DNA from: Streptomyces omiyaensis
GTDB taxonomy: Bacteria; Actinomycetota; Actinomycetes; Streptomycetales; Streptomycetaceae
Assembly (NCBI RefSeq): GCF_014650895.1
Contig: NZ_BMVV01000007.1
Span: 248,001-312,000 of the forward strand
DNA: 64,000 nt
Direction: 5' to 3'
The position numbers and the translations under genes are program-made. Of this stretch, positions 53,123-62,000 are shown one piece after another. Below the pieces are notes generated by a model. It saw only the letters and a list, made by a program, of their open reading frames with translations. It searched no databases and was not told the origin of the DNA. How positions within the stretch are numbered: position 1 is the first letter of the stretch; every line of letters begins with the position of its first letter.

Positions 53123-54040
53123 TCAGAGCGCGGGGGCCGCGCCCTGCTGCGGGAGGCCGAGCACGGCCGCGTACTGCGACAGCACCAGCTTGCCGATGGC
53201 GGGGTAGGCGCCCAGGGCCTCGGCCGCCGGGCAGCCGGCCTCCTTGGAGGCCTCGTCGAGCAGGCCCTCGGCCAGCTCCGGTCCGATCAGGTACGGGGCG
53301 AGCGCCAGCTGCACCGCGCCCGCCTCGCGCAGCTGCTCGGCGACGGAGGCGATGGAGCCCTCCTGGTCGAGCGCGGCGGCCATCACCGGCACGGCGAGCC
53401 GGGCCGCGAGCAGCATGCCGGTGATGCCGGCGGCCTGCACGGCCTCCTCGCCGCCGACCGTGGCCAGGACGATGCCGTCCGCGGCCGTGGCGACGGTGAA
53501 GAGCCGGGCGCGGTCGGCGCGGGCGAGACCGGCCTCCGACAGGCGCACGTGCAGGGCCTCGGCGAGCAGCGGGTGCGGGCCGAGCACGTCGGTCAGCTCG
53601 GCGGTGTTGCCGCTGTCCATGACCGCCTGGCGGATCTGGCGCATCACGGCGCTGTCCGGGCCGGCGAGCAGCGGGACGACGACGGCGGCCGGTCCCTGCG
53701 GGGCCTCGACCTCGCGGCCGGCCGCGACGCCGATCCGGTACCGCTCGTCGCGCAGCTCCGCCGCGGCGGTCAGCACGCCGGCGAGCGTCGGGTACTCCGC
53801 GCCGTCGCCGTCCACGAACCCGATCGCGGCCTCCAGGCCGGGCAGCTCGGACCGGGCGATGCTCACCAGCTCGTCCGCCAGCGCGCGTATGGCGGCCGAG
53901 GGCGTGCCGGGGACGGCGAGCACCAGGGCGGGAGCGCCCTCGGGCGCCGCCGCCGGGTCGGGGCGACGGTGCCGCCCGGACGGGCGGGGGCGCGGCATTC
54001 GTACAGGCAGGCCGTTGGCGGGCCCAGTGGGGGAGCTCAT
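53123..54040 (-). CDS. CbiX/sirohydrochlorin chelatase-like protein, catalytic His missing
   Basis: This is a 305-aa protein with the two-half chelatase layout. The segment that in CbiX/SirB reads VAHGSRDP is 'LAVPGTPSAAI' here, so the metal-binding His is absent. The second active-site segment (usually a LxxGxH pattern) reads LLAGPDSAVM and also lacks His. A C-terminal region ('LAPYLIGPELAEGLLDEASK') is well preserved. The fold assignment is fair and the enzyme activity is doubtful. It could be a binding or regulatory relative. Confidence 0.7.
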   Translation of the reverse strand: MSSPTGPANGLPVRMPRPRPSGRHRRPDPAAAPEGAPALVLAVPGTPSAAIRALADELVSIARSELPGLEAAIGFVDGDGAEYPTLAGVLTAAAELRDERYRIGVAAGREVEAPQGPAAVVVPLLAGPDSAVMRQIRQAVMDSGNTAELTDVLGPHPLLAEALHVRLSEAGLARADRARLFTVATAADGIVLATVGGEEAVQAAGITGMLLAARLAVPVMAAALDQEGSIASVAEQLREAGAVQLALAPYLIGPELAEGLLDEASKEAGCPAAEALGAYPAIGKLVLSQYAAVLGLPQQGAAPAL

Positions 54041-54210
54041 GGCGCCGCATGCTACTGGCTTTGCGGACGGCGGCGTTCGGTGAGGTACGACCCCGCGCCT
54101 TCTGCCCCCTTATGTCCACCCCCTGGTGCACCGCATAGCGGACCCGGGGCGGATCGGGCGCCCGCGCACCCCTGCGACCAGCGGCGATGCCCCCGGCCGG
54201 GGCGCGGCCG

Positions 54211-55224
54211 TCACAGGAGCCGCAGCAGGGCGGGGTCCTCGGGGAGCCGGACGCCGCCGGCGGCGAGCCAGGTGGCGAGCGTCACCGCCCCGTCGAGGGG
54301 ATCGCCCGACGGAGCGACGGTCCGGACCCCGGGCAGCCGCTCCGCGAGCGCCGCCCGCAGCGGCGCGAGCAGCGGCTCGCCCAGCCGGAACAGGCCGCCG
54401 GTGAGGGCCACCACGGATTCCGGGCCCGGCGGGCAGGCCGCCTCGGCCGCGTCGGCGACGTGTTCCGCGGCCCGCTCCAGGATCCCGGCCGCGACCGGGT
54501 CGCCGGCCGCCGCGGCGCCGACCTCCGGGGCGAAGGCGGCGAGCACGGCCGGCCGGTCCGCGCGCGGGTACAGCGCGGCCGGCAGCCCCGCCGCCGGGCC
54601 GTGCAGCTTCTCCGCCCGCTCCAGCAGCGCGGGCGAGCCGCCGCGCCGCCCGTCGTGCGCGCGCATCGCGGCCTCCAGGCCCGCCCGCCCGATCCAGGCG
54701 CCGCTGCCGCAGTCGCCCAGGAGGTGGCCCCAGCCGTCCGCCCGGCGCCAGCCGGTCAGGTCGGTGCCGAGGGCGATCAGGCCGGTGCCGCCCGCGACGA
54801 CGGCGCCGGGCCGTGCGCCGAGCGCCCCGGCGTAGGCGGTCACCGCGTCGGCGGCGAGCGCGGTCCCGCGCACCCCCCAGGCCTCGGCGAAGGCGCCCGG
54901 CAGGACGGCCCGCAGCTCCTCGCCGAGGGTGGCCATGCCGGCGGCGCCCACCGCGGCGGCGCGCACCGGCCGCCCCGCCCCGTGCCGTTCGCGCAGGGCG
55001 GCGACGGCCGGCAGCACCGATTCCAGGAAGCGGTCGGCCCGGATGCCGCCCGGTCCGGTCGGTACGGGGCCGGGCGCGGCCACCCGTTCGAGCAGCGTCC
55101 CGTCGGCGGCCCGGGCGAGGGCGATCCGCACGCCCGAGCCGCCCGAGTCGATCCCGACGACCACCGCGTCCGCCGGCCCGCCGGCGCCTTCGTTCCGGGG
55201 CTCCACGCTCGCAACCGTCCTCAC
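54211..55224 (-). CDS. N-acetylglucosamine kinase (BadF/BcrA ATPase family)
   Basis: This is a 337-aa ASKHA-fold sugar kinase. PHOSPHATE1 is 'VVVGIDSGGSGVRIALARA', the second phosphate loop is VVAGGTGLIALGTD, and the substrate side has 'GWGHLLGDCGSGAWIGRAGL', typical of eukaryotic-type GlcNAc kinases. It phosphorylates N-acetylglucosamine from chitin or cell-wall turnover. GTG 55224 is the longest start; GTG 55206 has a better AGGACGG. The DasR-like box is 2.3 kb away, not at this gene. Confidence 0.9.
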   Translation of the reverse strand: MRTVASVEPRNEGAGGPADAVVVGIDSGGSGVRIALARAADGTLLERVAAPGPVPTGPGGIRADRFLESVLPAVAALRERHGAGRPVRAAAVGAAGMATLGEELRAVLPGAFAEAWGVRGTALAADAVTAYAGALGARPGAVVAGGTGLIALGTDLTGWRRADGWGHLLGDCGSGAWIGRAGLEAAMRAHDGRRGGSPALLERAEKLHGPAAGLPAALYPRADRPAVLAAFAPEVGAAAAGDPVAAGILERAAEHVADAAEAACPPGPESVVALTGGLFRLGEPLLAPLRAALAERLPGVRTVAPSGDPLDGAVTLATWLAAGGVRLPEDPALLRLL

Positions 55225-55295
55225 CGGGTGGGGGTCTGGGGCCCGCAGTCTAGGGCGGAGGGCGTTGTCGGTGTAGGCCGCTAGAGTGACGGACT

Positions 55296-55973
55296 GTGAC
55301 TGCGAGACCGTTGAGCGAACTGGTGGAGCCCGGCTGGGCGAAGGCCCTGGAGCCCGTCGCGGGCCGGGTGGCCGAGATGGGCGACTTCCTGCGGGCGGAG
55401 ATCGCCGCCGGCCGGAGCTATCTGCCGTCGGGACCGAACGTGCTGCGCGCCTTCCAGCAGCCGTTCGACGACGTGCGGGTCCTGATCCTGGGTCAGGACC
55501 CCTACCCCACGCCGGGGATGGCGATCGGCCTGAGCTTCGCCGTCGCCCCGGAGGTGCGGCAGCTGCCGGCCAGCCTCCTGAACATCTTCTGGGAGATGCA
55601 CCAGGACCTGGGGCACCCCCGCCCCTCCAACGGCGACCTCACCCCGTGGACCCGGCAGGGCGTCCTGCTGCTCAACAGGACGCTCACCACCTCCCCGCGC
55701 AACGCGGGCGCCCACCGGAACAAGGGCTGGGAGGAGGTCACCGAGCAGGCCGTCCGGGCGCTCGCCGCGCGCGGCAAGCCGCTGGTGTCCATCCTCTGGG
55801 GCCGCGACGCCCGCGACGCCCGTCCGCTGCTGGGCGGTCTGCCCGCCGTCGAGTCGGCGCACCCGTCCCCTCGCTCGGCGGACCGGGGCTTCTTCGGCTC
55901 GCGCCCCTTCAGCCGGGCCAACGAGATGCTGGTCGCCCAGGGCGCCGAGCCGGTGGACTGGCTGCTGCCCTGA
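55296..55973 (+). CDS. ung: Uracil-DNA glycosylase (family 1)
   Basis: This is a 225-aa DNA repair enzyme, GTG start at 55296. The catalytic Asp68 is in [18 protein letters not shown] and the His is in ESAHPSPRS. The uracil pocket block LLLNRTLTT and the DNA-binding [15 protein letters not shown] are present. PYP in place of the enterobacterial PYH is usual in actinomycetes. It excises uracil from DNA. It is divergent from the sugar kinase gene. Confidence 0.96.
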   Translation: MTARPLSELVEPGWAKALEPVAGRVAEMGDFLRAEIAAGRSYLPSGPNVLRAFQQPFDDVRVLILGQDPYPTPGMAIGLSFAVAPEVRQLPASLLNIFWEMHQDLGHPRPSNGDLTPWTRQGVLLLNRTLTTSPRNAGAHRNKGWEEVTEQAVRALAARGKPLVSILWGRDARDARPLLGGLPAVESAHPSPRSADRGFFGSRPFSRANEMLVAQGAEPVDWLLP

Positions 55974-56007
55974 CCGCGGGGCCGACGGCCGCCCGGCGGC
56001 GGGGGGT

Positions 56008-57090
56008 TCAGACGACCGCCGCCCGGACGCAGAGGACGTCCGGCAGGTGCTCGGCGAGCAGCCGCCAGGTGTCCCCGTCGTCGTCGCTCGCGTACACCTC
56101 GCCGTTGCGGTTGCCGAAGTAGACGCCCGCGGGGTCGGCGTCGTCGGTGCACAGGGCGTCGCGCAGGACGGTGCCGTAGTGGTCGCCCCGGGGGAGGCCC
56201 TCGCCGAGGGGCTCCCAGGTCGCGCCGGCGTCGCCGGTGCGGTAGACCCGGCAGCGCCGGCCGGCCGGGACCCGGTCGGAGTCGGCGGTGATGGGGAAGA
56301 GGTAGGCGGTGCCGGGGCGGTGCGGGTGCGCGGCGACGGCGAAGCCGAAGTCGGAGGGGAGCGGCCCGCCGACGTCCGTCCAGCTGCCGCCGGCGTCGTC
56401 GCTGCGGTAGACGCCCCAGTGGTTCTGGAGGTAGAGCCGGTCCGGATCGCCCGCGTCCTGGGCGATCTTGTGCACGCACTGGCCGAACTCGGGGTGCGGG
56501 TCGGGCAGGAAGACGGCGGAGACGCCGTCGTTGGAGGGGGCCCAGGAGGCGCCGCCGTCCCGGGTGCGGAAGACGCCGGCGGTGGAGACGGCGACGGTGA
56601 CGGCGTCCGGGTCGCGCGGGTCGGTCACGACCGTGTGCACGGCCTCGCCGCCGCCGCCCGGCACCCACCGGTCGCGGGTCGGGTGCTCCCAGAGCGGCCG
56701 GACGAGGGCGAAGGACTCGCCGCCGTCGTCGGACCGGAAGAGCGCGGCCGGTTCGGTGCCCGCGTAGACGACGCCGGGGGAGTGGGCGGGGGCCGGGTGG
56801 AGCTGCCAGACGCGCTCCAGGGAGGCGCCGGTGTCCTGGGGGAACCGCACGGCGGGGGCGGGCGGTTCGGTCCAGGTCCGACCCAGGTCGTCGGAGTGGA
56901 AGACGGACGGGCCCCAGTGGGAGCTGTCGCCGCCGACGAGCAGCCTCGGGGTGTCCGGCCGGGTGTCGACGGCGACCGAGTAGACGGCCTGGGCGGGGAA
57001 GCACGGATCGTCGAACTCCCAGCGCCCGCCGCGCCTGCGGCCGATGAAGAGTCCCTTGCGGGTGCCTACGGTGAGAAGTACGTCGGGCAT
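56008..57090 (-). CDS. BNR/sialidase-like beta-propeller protein
   Basis: This is a 360-aa protein with ATG 57090 and GGAGG upstream, without a signal peptide. It carries repeated Asp-box motifs (SDDLGRTW, SDDGGESF, TRDGGASW, SDDAGGSW, TGDAGATW, SDDDGDTW), the hallmark of sialidase and VPS10-like propellers. The catalytic Arg triad of true sialidases is not evident. The function is unknown, and proteins of this type are sometimes annotated as exo-alpha-sialidase. Confidence 0.82.
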   Translation of the reverse strand: MPDVLLTVGTRKGLFIGRRRGGRWEFDDPCFPAQAVYSVAVDTRPDTPRLLVGGDSSHWGPSVFHSDDLGRTWTEPPAPAVRFPQDTGASLERVWQLHPAPAHSPGVVYAGTEPAALFRSDDGGESFALVRPLWEHPTRDRWVPGGGGEAVHTVVTDPRDPDAVTVAVSTAGVFRTRDGGASWAPSNDGVSAVFLPDPHPEFGQCVHKIAQDAGDPDRLYLQNHWGVYRSDDAGGSWTDVGGPLPSDFGFAVAAHPHRPGTAYLFPITADSDRVPAGRRCRVYRTGDAGATWEPLGEGLPRGDHYGTVLRDALCTDDADPAGVYFGNRNGEVYASDDDGDTWRLLAEHLPDVLCVRAAVV

Positions 57091-57105
57091 GGGTGCCCAC
57101 CTCCA

Positions 57106-57162
57106 GGACGCCGTTGTCGCGGGTACCGGCCAGTCTGCACCCGGCCACTGACAACGGCGTCC
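57106..57162 (-). promoter_or_regulatory. Inverted repeat in the leader of the BNR gene
   Basis: Perfect 13-bp arms (57106-57118 and 57150-57162) enclose 31 bp. The near arm abuts the ribosome site. It may be an operator or a leader structure. Confidence 0.45.
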
Positions 57163-57200
57163 GGGGACGCCCCGCGAACGGCCGGTCGCGGGGCGTCCCC
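57163..57200 (-). terminator. Terminator of the old yellow enzyme gene
   Basis: Perfect 15-bp stem (57163-57177 with 57186-57200), 8-nt loop, about 70 bp past the stop. Confidence 0.75.
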
Positions 57201-57266
57201 GGACGGCCGCTCCCCGGCGCGGCCCGGCGGTCCGGGCGGCTCCGGGGCGTTCGCCGCCGGCCGGGG

Positions 57267-58346
57267 TCAGATGGCCCAGGCGTACTGCGGCGGCGTGAAG
57301 GCGGTGCCCTCCAGTTCGCGGGCGGCGCGCCGGGGCCAGGAGGCGTCGCGCAGGAGCTCGCGGCCGAGGAGGACGGCGTCGGCCTCGTCGTCGGCGAGGA
57401 TCTTCTCGGCCTGCCGGGGCTCGGTGATGAGTCCGACGGCGGCGACCGGCAGTCCGGTCTCGGCCTTCACCCGGGCGGCGAAGGGCACCTGGTAGCCGGG
57501 GGCGACCGGGATCCGGGCCGTGCTCGCGTTGCCGCCGGTGGAGACGTCCAGGAGGTCGACGCCGTGCTCGCGCAGCAGCGCGGCGAAGCGGACGGTCTCG
57601 TCCGGGGTCCAGCCCGCCTCCTCCAGCCAGTCGGTGGCGGAGATCCGGAAGAAGACCGGCAGCTCCTCGGGCCAGACCGCGCGGACCGCGTCCACGACCT
57701 CCAGGGCGAGGCGGGTGCGGTTCTCGAAGGAGCCGCCGTAGGCGTCGGTGCGGTGGTTGCTGTGCGGGGAGAGGAACTCTCCGATGAGGTAGCCGTGGGC
57801 GCCGTGCACCTCGACGACCTCGAAGCCGGCGGCCAGGGCGCGGCGGGCCGCGGCGGCGAACTGCCCGACGACCTCCCGGATGCCGTCCTCGGTCAGCTCG
57901 GTCGGCACCGGATAGCCGTCGGCGAAGGCGACCGGGCTCGGCCCGACCGGCTGCCAGGCCTCCTCGGCCGGCGCGGGACCGCGGCCGAGCCAGGGGCGCT
58001 GGGTGGAGGCCTTGCGGCCGGCGTGGGCGATCTGGATGCCGGGGACGCTGCCCTGTGCCTTGACGAAGGAGGCGATCCGGCGCAGGCCCTCGGTCTGGGT
58101 GTCGTTCCACAGGCCCAGGTCGGCGGGGCTGATCCGGCCCTCGGGGGCGACGGCGGTGGCCTCGACCAGGATCAGGCCGGCGCCGCCGGTGGCCCGGGAG
58201 CCGTAGTGGGCGAGGTGCCAGTCGGTGGCGACGCCGGCGTTCGGGCCGAAGACGTCCGCCGAGTACTGGCACATCGGAGCCATCCAGACCCGGTTGGGGA
58301 TGGTCAGCGAGCGGAGGGTGTAGGGCTCGAAGAGGGCGGCGCTCAT
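57267..58346 (-). CDS. NADH:flavin oxidoreductase / old yellow enzyme
   Basis: This is a 359-aa OYE of the thermophilic-like (YqjM) subgroup. N-terminal PNRVWMAPMCQYSA holds the redox-tuning Cys. IQIAHAGRK gives the substrate-binding His. 'VVEVHGAHGYLIGEFLSP' and VGLITEPRQAEKIL form the FMN barrel. It reduces activated C=C bonds with NAD(P)H, typically in detoxification of enones or quinones. A divergent ArsR gene shares a 160-bp promoter region with matching palindromes, so the ArsR protein is the likely regulator. Confidence 0.93.
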   Translation of the reverse strand: MSAALFEPYTLRSLTIPNRVWMAPMCQYSADVFGPNAGVATDWHLAHYGSRATGGAGLILVEATAVAPEGRISPADLGLWNDTQTEGLRRIASFVKAQGSVPGIQIAHAGRKASTQRPWLGRGPAPAEEAWQPVGPSPVAFADGYPVPTELTEDGIREVVGQFAAAARRALAAGFEVVEVHGAHGYLIGEFLSPHSNHRTDAYGGSFENRTRLALEVVDAVRAVWPEELPVFFRISATDWLEEAGWTPDETVRFAALLREHGVDLLDVSTGGNASTARIPVAPGYQVPFAARVKAETGLPVAAVGLITEPRQAEKILADDEADAVLLGRELLRDASWPRRAARELEGTAFTPPQYAWAI

Positions 58347-58402
58347 CGCGGACTCCGTTTCAAGGCGGCCGGTGCCGGACCGGGGGAGGTCCGGCGGGAT
58401 GT

Positions 58403-58459
58403 TCGTACGATACCCGTCGTAGTACGGCGACTGTCAAACTACGAGGATCCTCGTACAAT
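58403..58459. promoter_or_regulatory. Back-to-back promoters and ArsR operators
   Basis: Plus strand: -35 CTGTCA (58431-58436) and -10 TACAAT (58454-58459), 17-bp spacer. Minus strand: -35 TTGACA (complement of 58432-58437) and -10 TATCGT (complement of 58407-58412), 19-bp spacer. A perfect 16-bp palindrome TACGAGGATCCTCGTA (58440-58455) sits between the plus-strand boxes, and TCGTACGA (58403-58410) sits on the minus-strand -10. Confidence 0.75.
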
Positions 58460-58505
58460 GATTCCCGTCCCGGACCGACCCTCGGGAGAAAGTGGAGCCG
58501 CCGCC

Positions 58506-58898
58506 ATGACGACCCCCGCCAGCCCCCGCCTCCTGGAGCACCCCGCGCGCGAGGAGATCCGCCTGGAGGCGGTGCTGCACGCGCTGTCGGACGCCGTCCG
58601 CCTGCGGATCGTGCGCGAACTCGCCGCCGCGCGCACCGAACTGAGCTGCTCGCACTTCGTCCTCCCGGTCACCAAGTCGACCACCACCCACCACTTCCGG
58701 GTGCTGCGCGAGGCGGGCGTCATCCGGCAGGACTACCGGGGCACCGCCAAGCTCAACGGACTGCGCGGGGCCGAGCTCGACGCCCTCTTCCCCGGACTCC
58801 TCGACACCGTCCTGGCCGCCGCCGACGCGCAGTCCGCCCGCGAGGGCGCGGGGGAGGCCCCGGGGGCCTCCCCGGTCACAGCGACCGCATCCGGTTGA
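58506..58898 (+). CDS. ArsR-family transcriptional regulator
   Basis: This is a 130-aa winged-helix repressor. It has 'ALSDAVRLRIVRELAAARTE', a recognition part KSTTTHHFRVLREAGVIR, and a beta wing (YRGTAKLNGLR). The metal-binding ELCVCDL motif is replaced by ELSCSHFVL with a single Cys, so it may sense redox or electrophiles. ATG 58506 is the start. It is divergent from the OYE gene, and its stop overlaps the convergent DUF305 gene by 23 bp. Confidence 0.88.
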   Translation: MTTPASPRLLEHPAREEIRLEAVLHALSDAVRLRIVRELAAARTELSCSHFVLPVTKSTTTHHFRVLREAGVIRQDYRGTAKLNGLRGAELDALFPGLLDTVLAAADAQSAREGAGEAPGASPVTATASG

Positions 58899-59526
58899 TC
58901 TCCGCGGTCTGCTGGGCGATCACGTCGTTCGCCATCTCCTCCACCTGGATGTTGTTGCCCTGGCCGAGGACCTCGGCCGCCATCGCCACGGCCCCCTCGT
59001 GGTGCGTCACCATCAGGCGCAGGAACAGCTCGTCGAAGGCCGCGCCCTTCGCCGCCCGCAGCTCGGCGAGCTGGGCCTCGGTCGCCATGCCCGGCATCGC
59101 GTGATGGTCGTGCGCCCCCTGCTCGCGCGGCCCGCCGTTGTTCTCCAGCCATCCCTCCATGGCGCCGATCTCCGGCTGCTGCGCCGCCGCGATCCGCTCC
59201 GCCACCTTCCCGACCCGGGGCGACCCCGCGCGTCCGGGGGCCAGTGCGGTCATCGTCAGGGCCTGGCGGTGGTGCACGACCATCATCTGCACGTACCGGA
59301 AGTCCGCGCCGTTCGGCCGCTCGTCCGGGAGCAGGCTCGCGGCCTCCTCCGGTGACACCCGCCGGGCCGGCTCGCCGGGCCTCCCCGGCACGACCACCGC
59401 GGCCGCGCCGCTCGGCGCGGGCTCCGGCGCCGCGGAGTCGGACCCCGACTCGCAGGCGCCCAGGGCGAGTACGGCCAGGGCGGCGAGGGGTGCGGCGAGG
59501 GCGGCGCGCCGAGGGCGGATCAGCAA
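58876..59526 (-). CDS. DUF305 lipoprotein
   Basis: This is a 216-aa predicted lipoprotein. The start is probably TTG 59526, which has GGAGG in front and gives a signal peptide ending in the lipobox LALGAC. Two halves each carry the HH...M motif of DUF305 (FRYVQMMVVHHRQALTM and FLRLMVTHHEGAVAM), a four-helix ferritin-like fold thought to bind metal, possibly copper. It is divergent from the LVIVD-repeat gene, an association seen repeatedly in streptomycetes. Confidence 0.82.
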   Translation of the reverse strand: MLIRPRRAALAAPLAALAVLALGACESGSDSAAPEPAPSGAAAVVVPGRPGEPARRVSPEEAASLLPDERPNGADFRYVQMMVVHHRQALTMTALAPGRAGSPRVGKVAERIAAAQQPEIGAMEGWLENNGGPREQGAHDHHAMPGMATEAQLAELRAAKGAAFDELFLRLMVTHHEGAVAMAAEVLGQGNNIQVEEMANDVIAQQTAEINRMRSL

Positions 59527-59701
59527 CGGTACCTCCAGGGGGATGTGCGGGTACGGGGGCCGTTCCCGGTGTTCCTTCCGGGAGGGTCGCCCGGAAGCGT
59601 TCATTGCGTCCGTGTCGCCATCTGTTGGGATGTGCACGTCAAGGAACATACTGCCGGGGTCCAGCACCGTTCAGCACGGAACGGAAAACATGGAGGACGG
59701 A

Positions 59702-61240
59702 GTGACTTCGTTGCCCACCCCGCACGGTCCACGGTCCCGCATCAGACGCATCGGCGCGGCCACCGCCGCCGCCGGCCTGCTGGCGGCGCTCCTCGCCACC
59801 GGAACGGCCACCGCCACACCCGACCCCGGTGATGCGCCCCTCCAGACGCCCGTCTCGGCGGAACGGGCGGCCGGGGCACGGTCCGCGATCCTGAGCGGCG
59901 ACATACCCGGCGTCGACGAGATCGTGCACACCGACAACATCGAACACCTGGCGAACGTCCCCAAGGACGCGCTCAAGAGCCTCAACACGGACCTGGCCTT
60001 CCAGGGCAGGTACGCCTTCGCGGCCAACTACGACGGCTTCCGCGTCTTCGACATCGGCGACCCGAAGGCCCCGAAGACCGTCACCCAGGTCCTCTGCCCC
60101 GGATCCCAGAACGACATCTCCGTCTCCGGGGACCTGCTCTTCCTCTCCACCGACTCCTCCCGCAGCGACGACTCGTGCGCCAGCACGACGCAGCCCGCCT
60201 CGGTCAAGGAGTCCTGGGAGGGCATGAAGATCTTCGACATCAGCGACGTCGCCAACCCGAAGTACGTCGCCTCCGTCGAGACCGCCTGCGGCTCCCACAC
60301 CCACACGATCCTGCCGCAGCGCAAGGACGTGTACGTGTACGTCTCCTCCTACTCGCCCAACGCGGCCTTCCCCGACTGCCTGCCGCCGCACGACGGCATC
60401 TCCGTCATCAAGGTGCCCCGCAAGGCACCCCAGCAGGCCCGGATCGTGGGCTTCCCGGTCCTCTTCCCCGGCGAGGGTCCCGACGGCGGCGGCAACCCCG
60501 GCGCGCCCACCAACCCGGGCGTCTCCAAGACCACCGGCTGCCACGACATCACCGTGCTCCCCGGAAAGGACCTCGCGGCCGGCGCCTGCATGGGCGACGG
60601 CATCCTCTTCGACGTCTCCGACCCCGAACACCCGCGGGTGATCGACCAGGTCCAGGACAACGTCAACTTCGCCTTCTGGCACTCCGCGACCTTCAACCAG
60701 AAGGCGAACAAGGTCGTCTTCACCGACGAGCTCGGCGGCGGCGGGGGCGCCACCTGCAACGCCGCCGTCGGCCCGAACCGGGGCGCCAACGGCATCTACG
60801 ACATCACCGGCAAGGGCGACCACCGCCGGCTGGTCTTCCGCAGCTACTTCAAGATCCCCCGCCACCAGGCCGACACCGAGAACTGCGTCGCGCACAACGG
60901 CTCGCTGATCCCGGTCAAGGGCAAGGACCTGATGGTCCAGGCCTGGTACCAGGGCGGCGTCTCCCTCTGGGACTTCACCGACTCCGCGCACCCGAAGGAG
61001 ATCGGCTACTTCGACCGCGGACCGGTCTCCGCCACCACGCTCGCCACCGGCGGCTCCTGGTCCGCCTACTACTACAACGGACACGTCTACTCGAACGAGA
61101 TCGCCCGGGGCCTCGACGTCCTGAGGATCGACGACCGGCGCACGGACCCCGCGAAGCGGATCCGGATGGACGAGCTCAACGTCCAGACCCAGCCGGACTA
61201 CTTCGAGGACTTCGACGACCGGGGGCACGGCCGGGACTGA
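59702..61240 (+). CDS. Secreted LVIVD-repeat protein
   Basis: This is a 512-aa exported protein. GTG 59702 has GGAGG at correct spacing; ATG 59690 is in frame but lacks one. A signal peptide ends around residue 38 (TATA). The body consists of LVIVD-type beta-propeller repeats ('FQGRYAFAANYDGFRVFDIG', MKIFDISDVANPKYVAS, GILFDVSDPEHPRVI, VSLWDFTDSAHPKEIGYF), with several conserved Cys and His (SHTHTILP, CHDITVLPG, FWHSATF). The function is unknown. It probably works with the divergent DUF305 lipoprotein at the cell surface. Confidence 0.85.
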   Translation: MTSLPTPHGPRSRIRRIGAATAAAGLLAALLATGTATATPDPGDAPLQTPVSAERAAGARSAILSGDIPGVDEIVHTDNIEHLANVPKDALKSLNTDLAFQGRYAFAANYDGFRVFDIGDPKAPKTVTQVLCPGSQNDISVSGDLLFLSTDSSRSDDSCASTTQPASVKESWEGMKIFDISDVANPKYVASVETACGSHTHTILPQRKDVYVYVSSYSPNAAFPDCLPPHDGISVIKVPRKAPQQARIVGFPVLFPGEGPDGGGNPGAPTNPGVSKTTGCHDITVLPGKDLAAGACMGDGILFDVSDPEHPRVIDQVQDNVNFAFWHSATFNQKANKVVFTDELGGGGGATCNAAVGPNRGANGIYDITGKGDHRRLVFRSYFKIPRHQADTENCVAHNGSLIPVKGKDLMVQAWYQGGVSLWDFTDSAHPKEIGYFDRGPVSATTLATGGSWSAYYYNGHVYSNEIARGLDVLRIDDRRTDPAKRIRMDELNVQTQPDYFEDFDDRGHGRD

Positions 61241-61251
61241 CCCCGGACGCG

Positions 61252-61869
61252 TCAGAGCATGCCGCCGGGCGGACCGCCGTCCGGCGGCATGCCGCGTCCC
61301 CAGGCCAGTCCGTACCGGTGGAACAGCTCCGCGCGCAGCCGCGCCATCGGCATCGGCGCGCCCGGGAGCAGCACCCCCACCACGGCGCCCATCAGCAGCG
61401 CCCGCAGCAGCGGGTAGTCCCGGTCGACGTCCTCGGAGCCGTACCGCACCATCGTGTCCCTCAGCAGGAACGCGAGCCGCTGCTGCTCCTCGCACCGCAC
61501 GAAGCCCTCCGCCTGGAGGATCCCGGCCATGTGGGTCCGCATCAGGGTCGGCCGGGCCACCGCGAGCCCCAGGATCGCGTCGATCGCCCGGGCGAGCCGC
61601 TCCTCGCCGTCCTCCGCGCGCGGCTCGCGCTCCAGCGCCTCGGCCAGCGTGAGGTGCATCAGCCGGTGCACGGCGGCCTGGAGCAACTTCCGCTTGCCGT
61701 CGAAGTAGTACGAGACGAGCCCCCGGGCCACCCCGGCCCGTTCGGCGATGTCGCCGAGGGTCGTGGCCTCGTATCCGCGCACCCCCACGAGGTCGACGGT
61801 GGCCTCCAGGATCCGCTCGCGCGACCGTCGCCGAAGCTCTTCGTTGACCGATGGGCTACGTGGCGTCAT
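61252..61869 (-). CDS. TetR-family transcriptional regulator
   Basis: This is a 205-aa repressor with ATG 61869 and GCAGGAG. N-terminal HTH: 'ILEATVDLVGVRGYEATTLG' then DIAERAGVARGLVSYYF. The C-terminal ligand domain is of unknown specificity. A -10 (TATATT, complement of 61901-61906) and a palindrome over the start point suggest autoregulation. The 3' end forms a 12-bp hairpin that could also end the convergent LVIVD transcript. Confidence 0.92.
   Translation of the reverse strand: MTPRSPSVNEELRRRSRERILEATVDLVGVRGYEATTLGDIAERAGVARGLVSYYFDGKRKLLQAAVHRLMHLTLAEALEREPRAEDGEERLARAIDAILGLAVARPTLMRTHMAGILQAEGFVRCEEQQRLAFLLRDTMVRYGSEDVDRDYPLLRALLMGAVVGVLLPGAPMPMARLRAELFHRYGLAWGRGMPPDGGPPGGML
61257..61292. 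terminator. Hairpin inside the TetR 3' end
   Basis: Perfect 12-bp stem (61257-61268 with 61281-61292). It begins 17 bp past the LVIVD stop codon and is the only candidate terminator for that gene. Confidence 0.6.
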
Positions 61870-61888
61870 GCTGGGCTCCTGCGTTGAC

Positions 61889-61906
61889 TGGCTCGCAGCC
61901 AATATA
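61889..61906 (-). promoter_or_regulatory. TetR promoter and operator
   Basis: TGGCT and AGCCA flank CGC (61889-61901), immediately downstream of the minus-strand -10 TATATT (complement of 61901-61906), so the repeat covers the expected start of transcription. Confidence 0.55.
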
Positions 61907-62000
61907 CTCAGCGCAGTCCGCCGGTCCGCCCTCGTGGCGCGACGGCGGGGAGGCCGCCCGACCTGGGCGACACGGGGGATCGTCCAGGTCGGCGGCTTCG

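Noticed and set aside
55240..55260. AGTCTAG near the GlcNAc kinase start as a second DasR box
   Set aside because: Only a half-site matches; the symmetric GGTCTAGACC core is absent.
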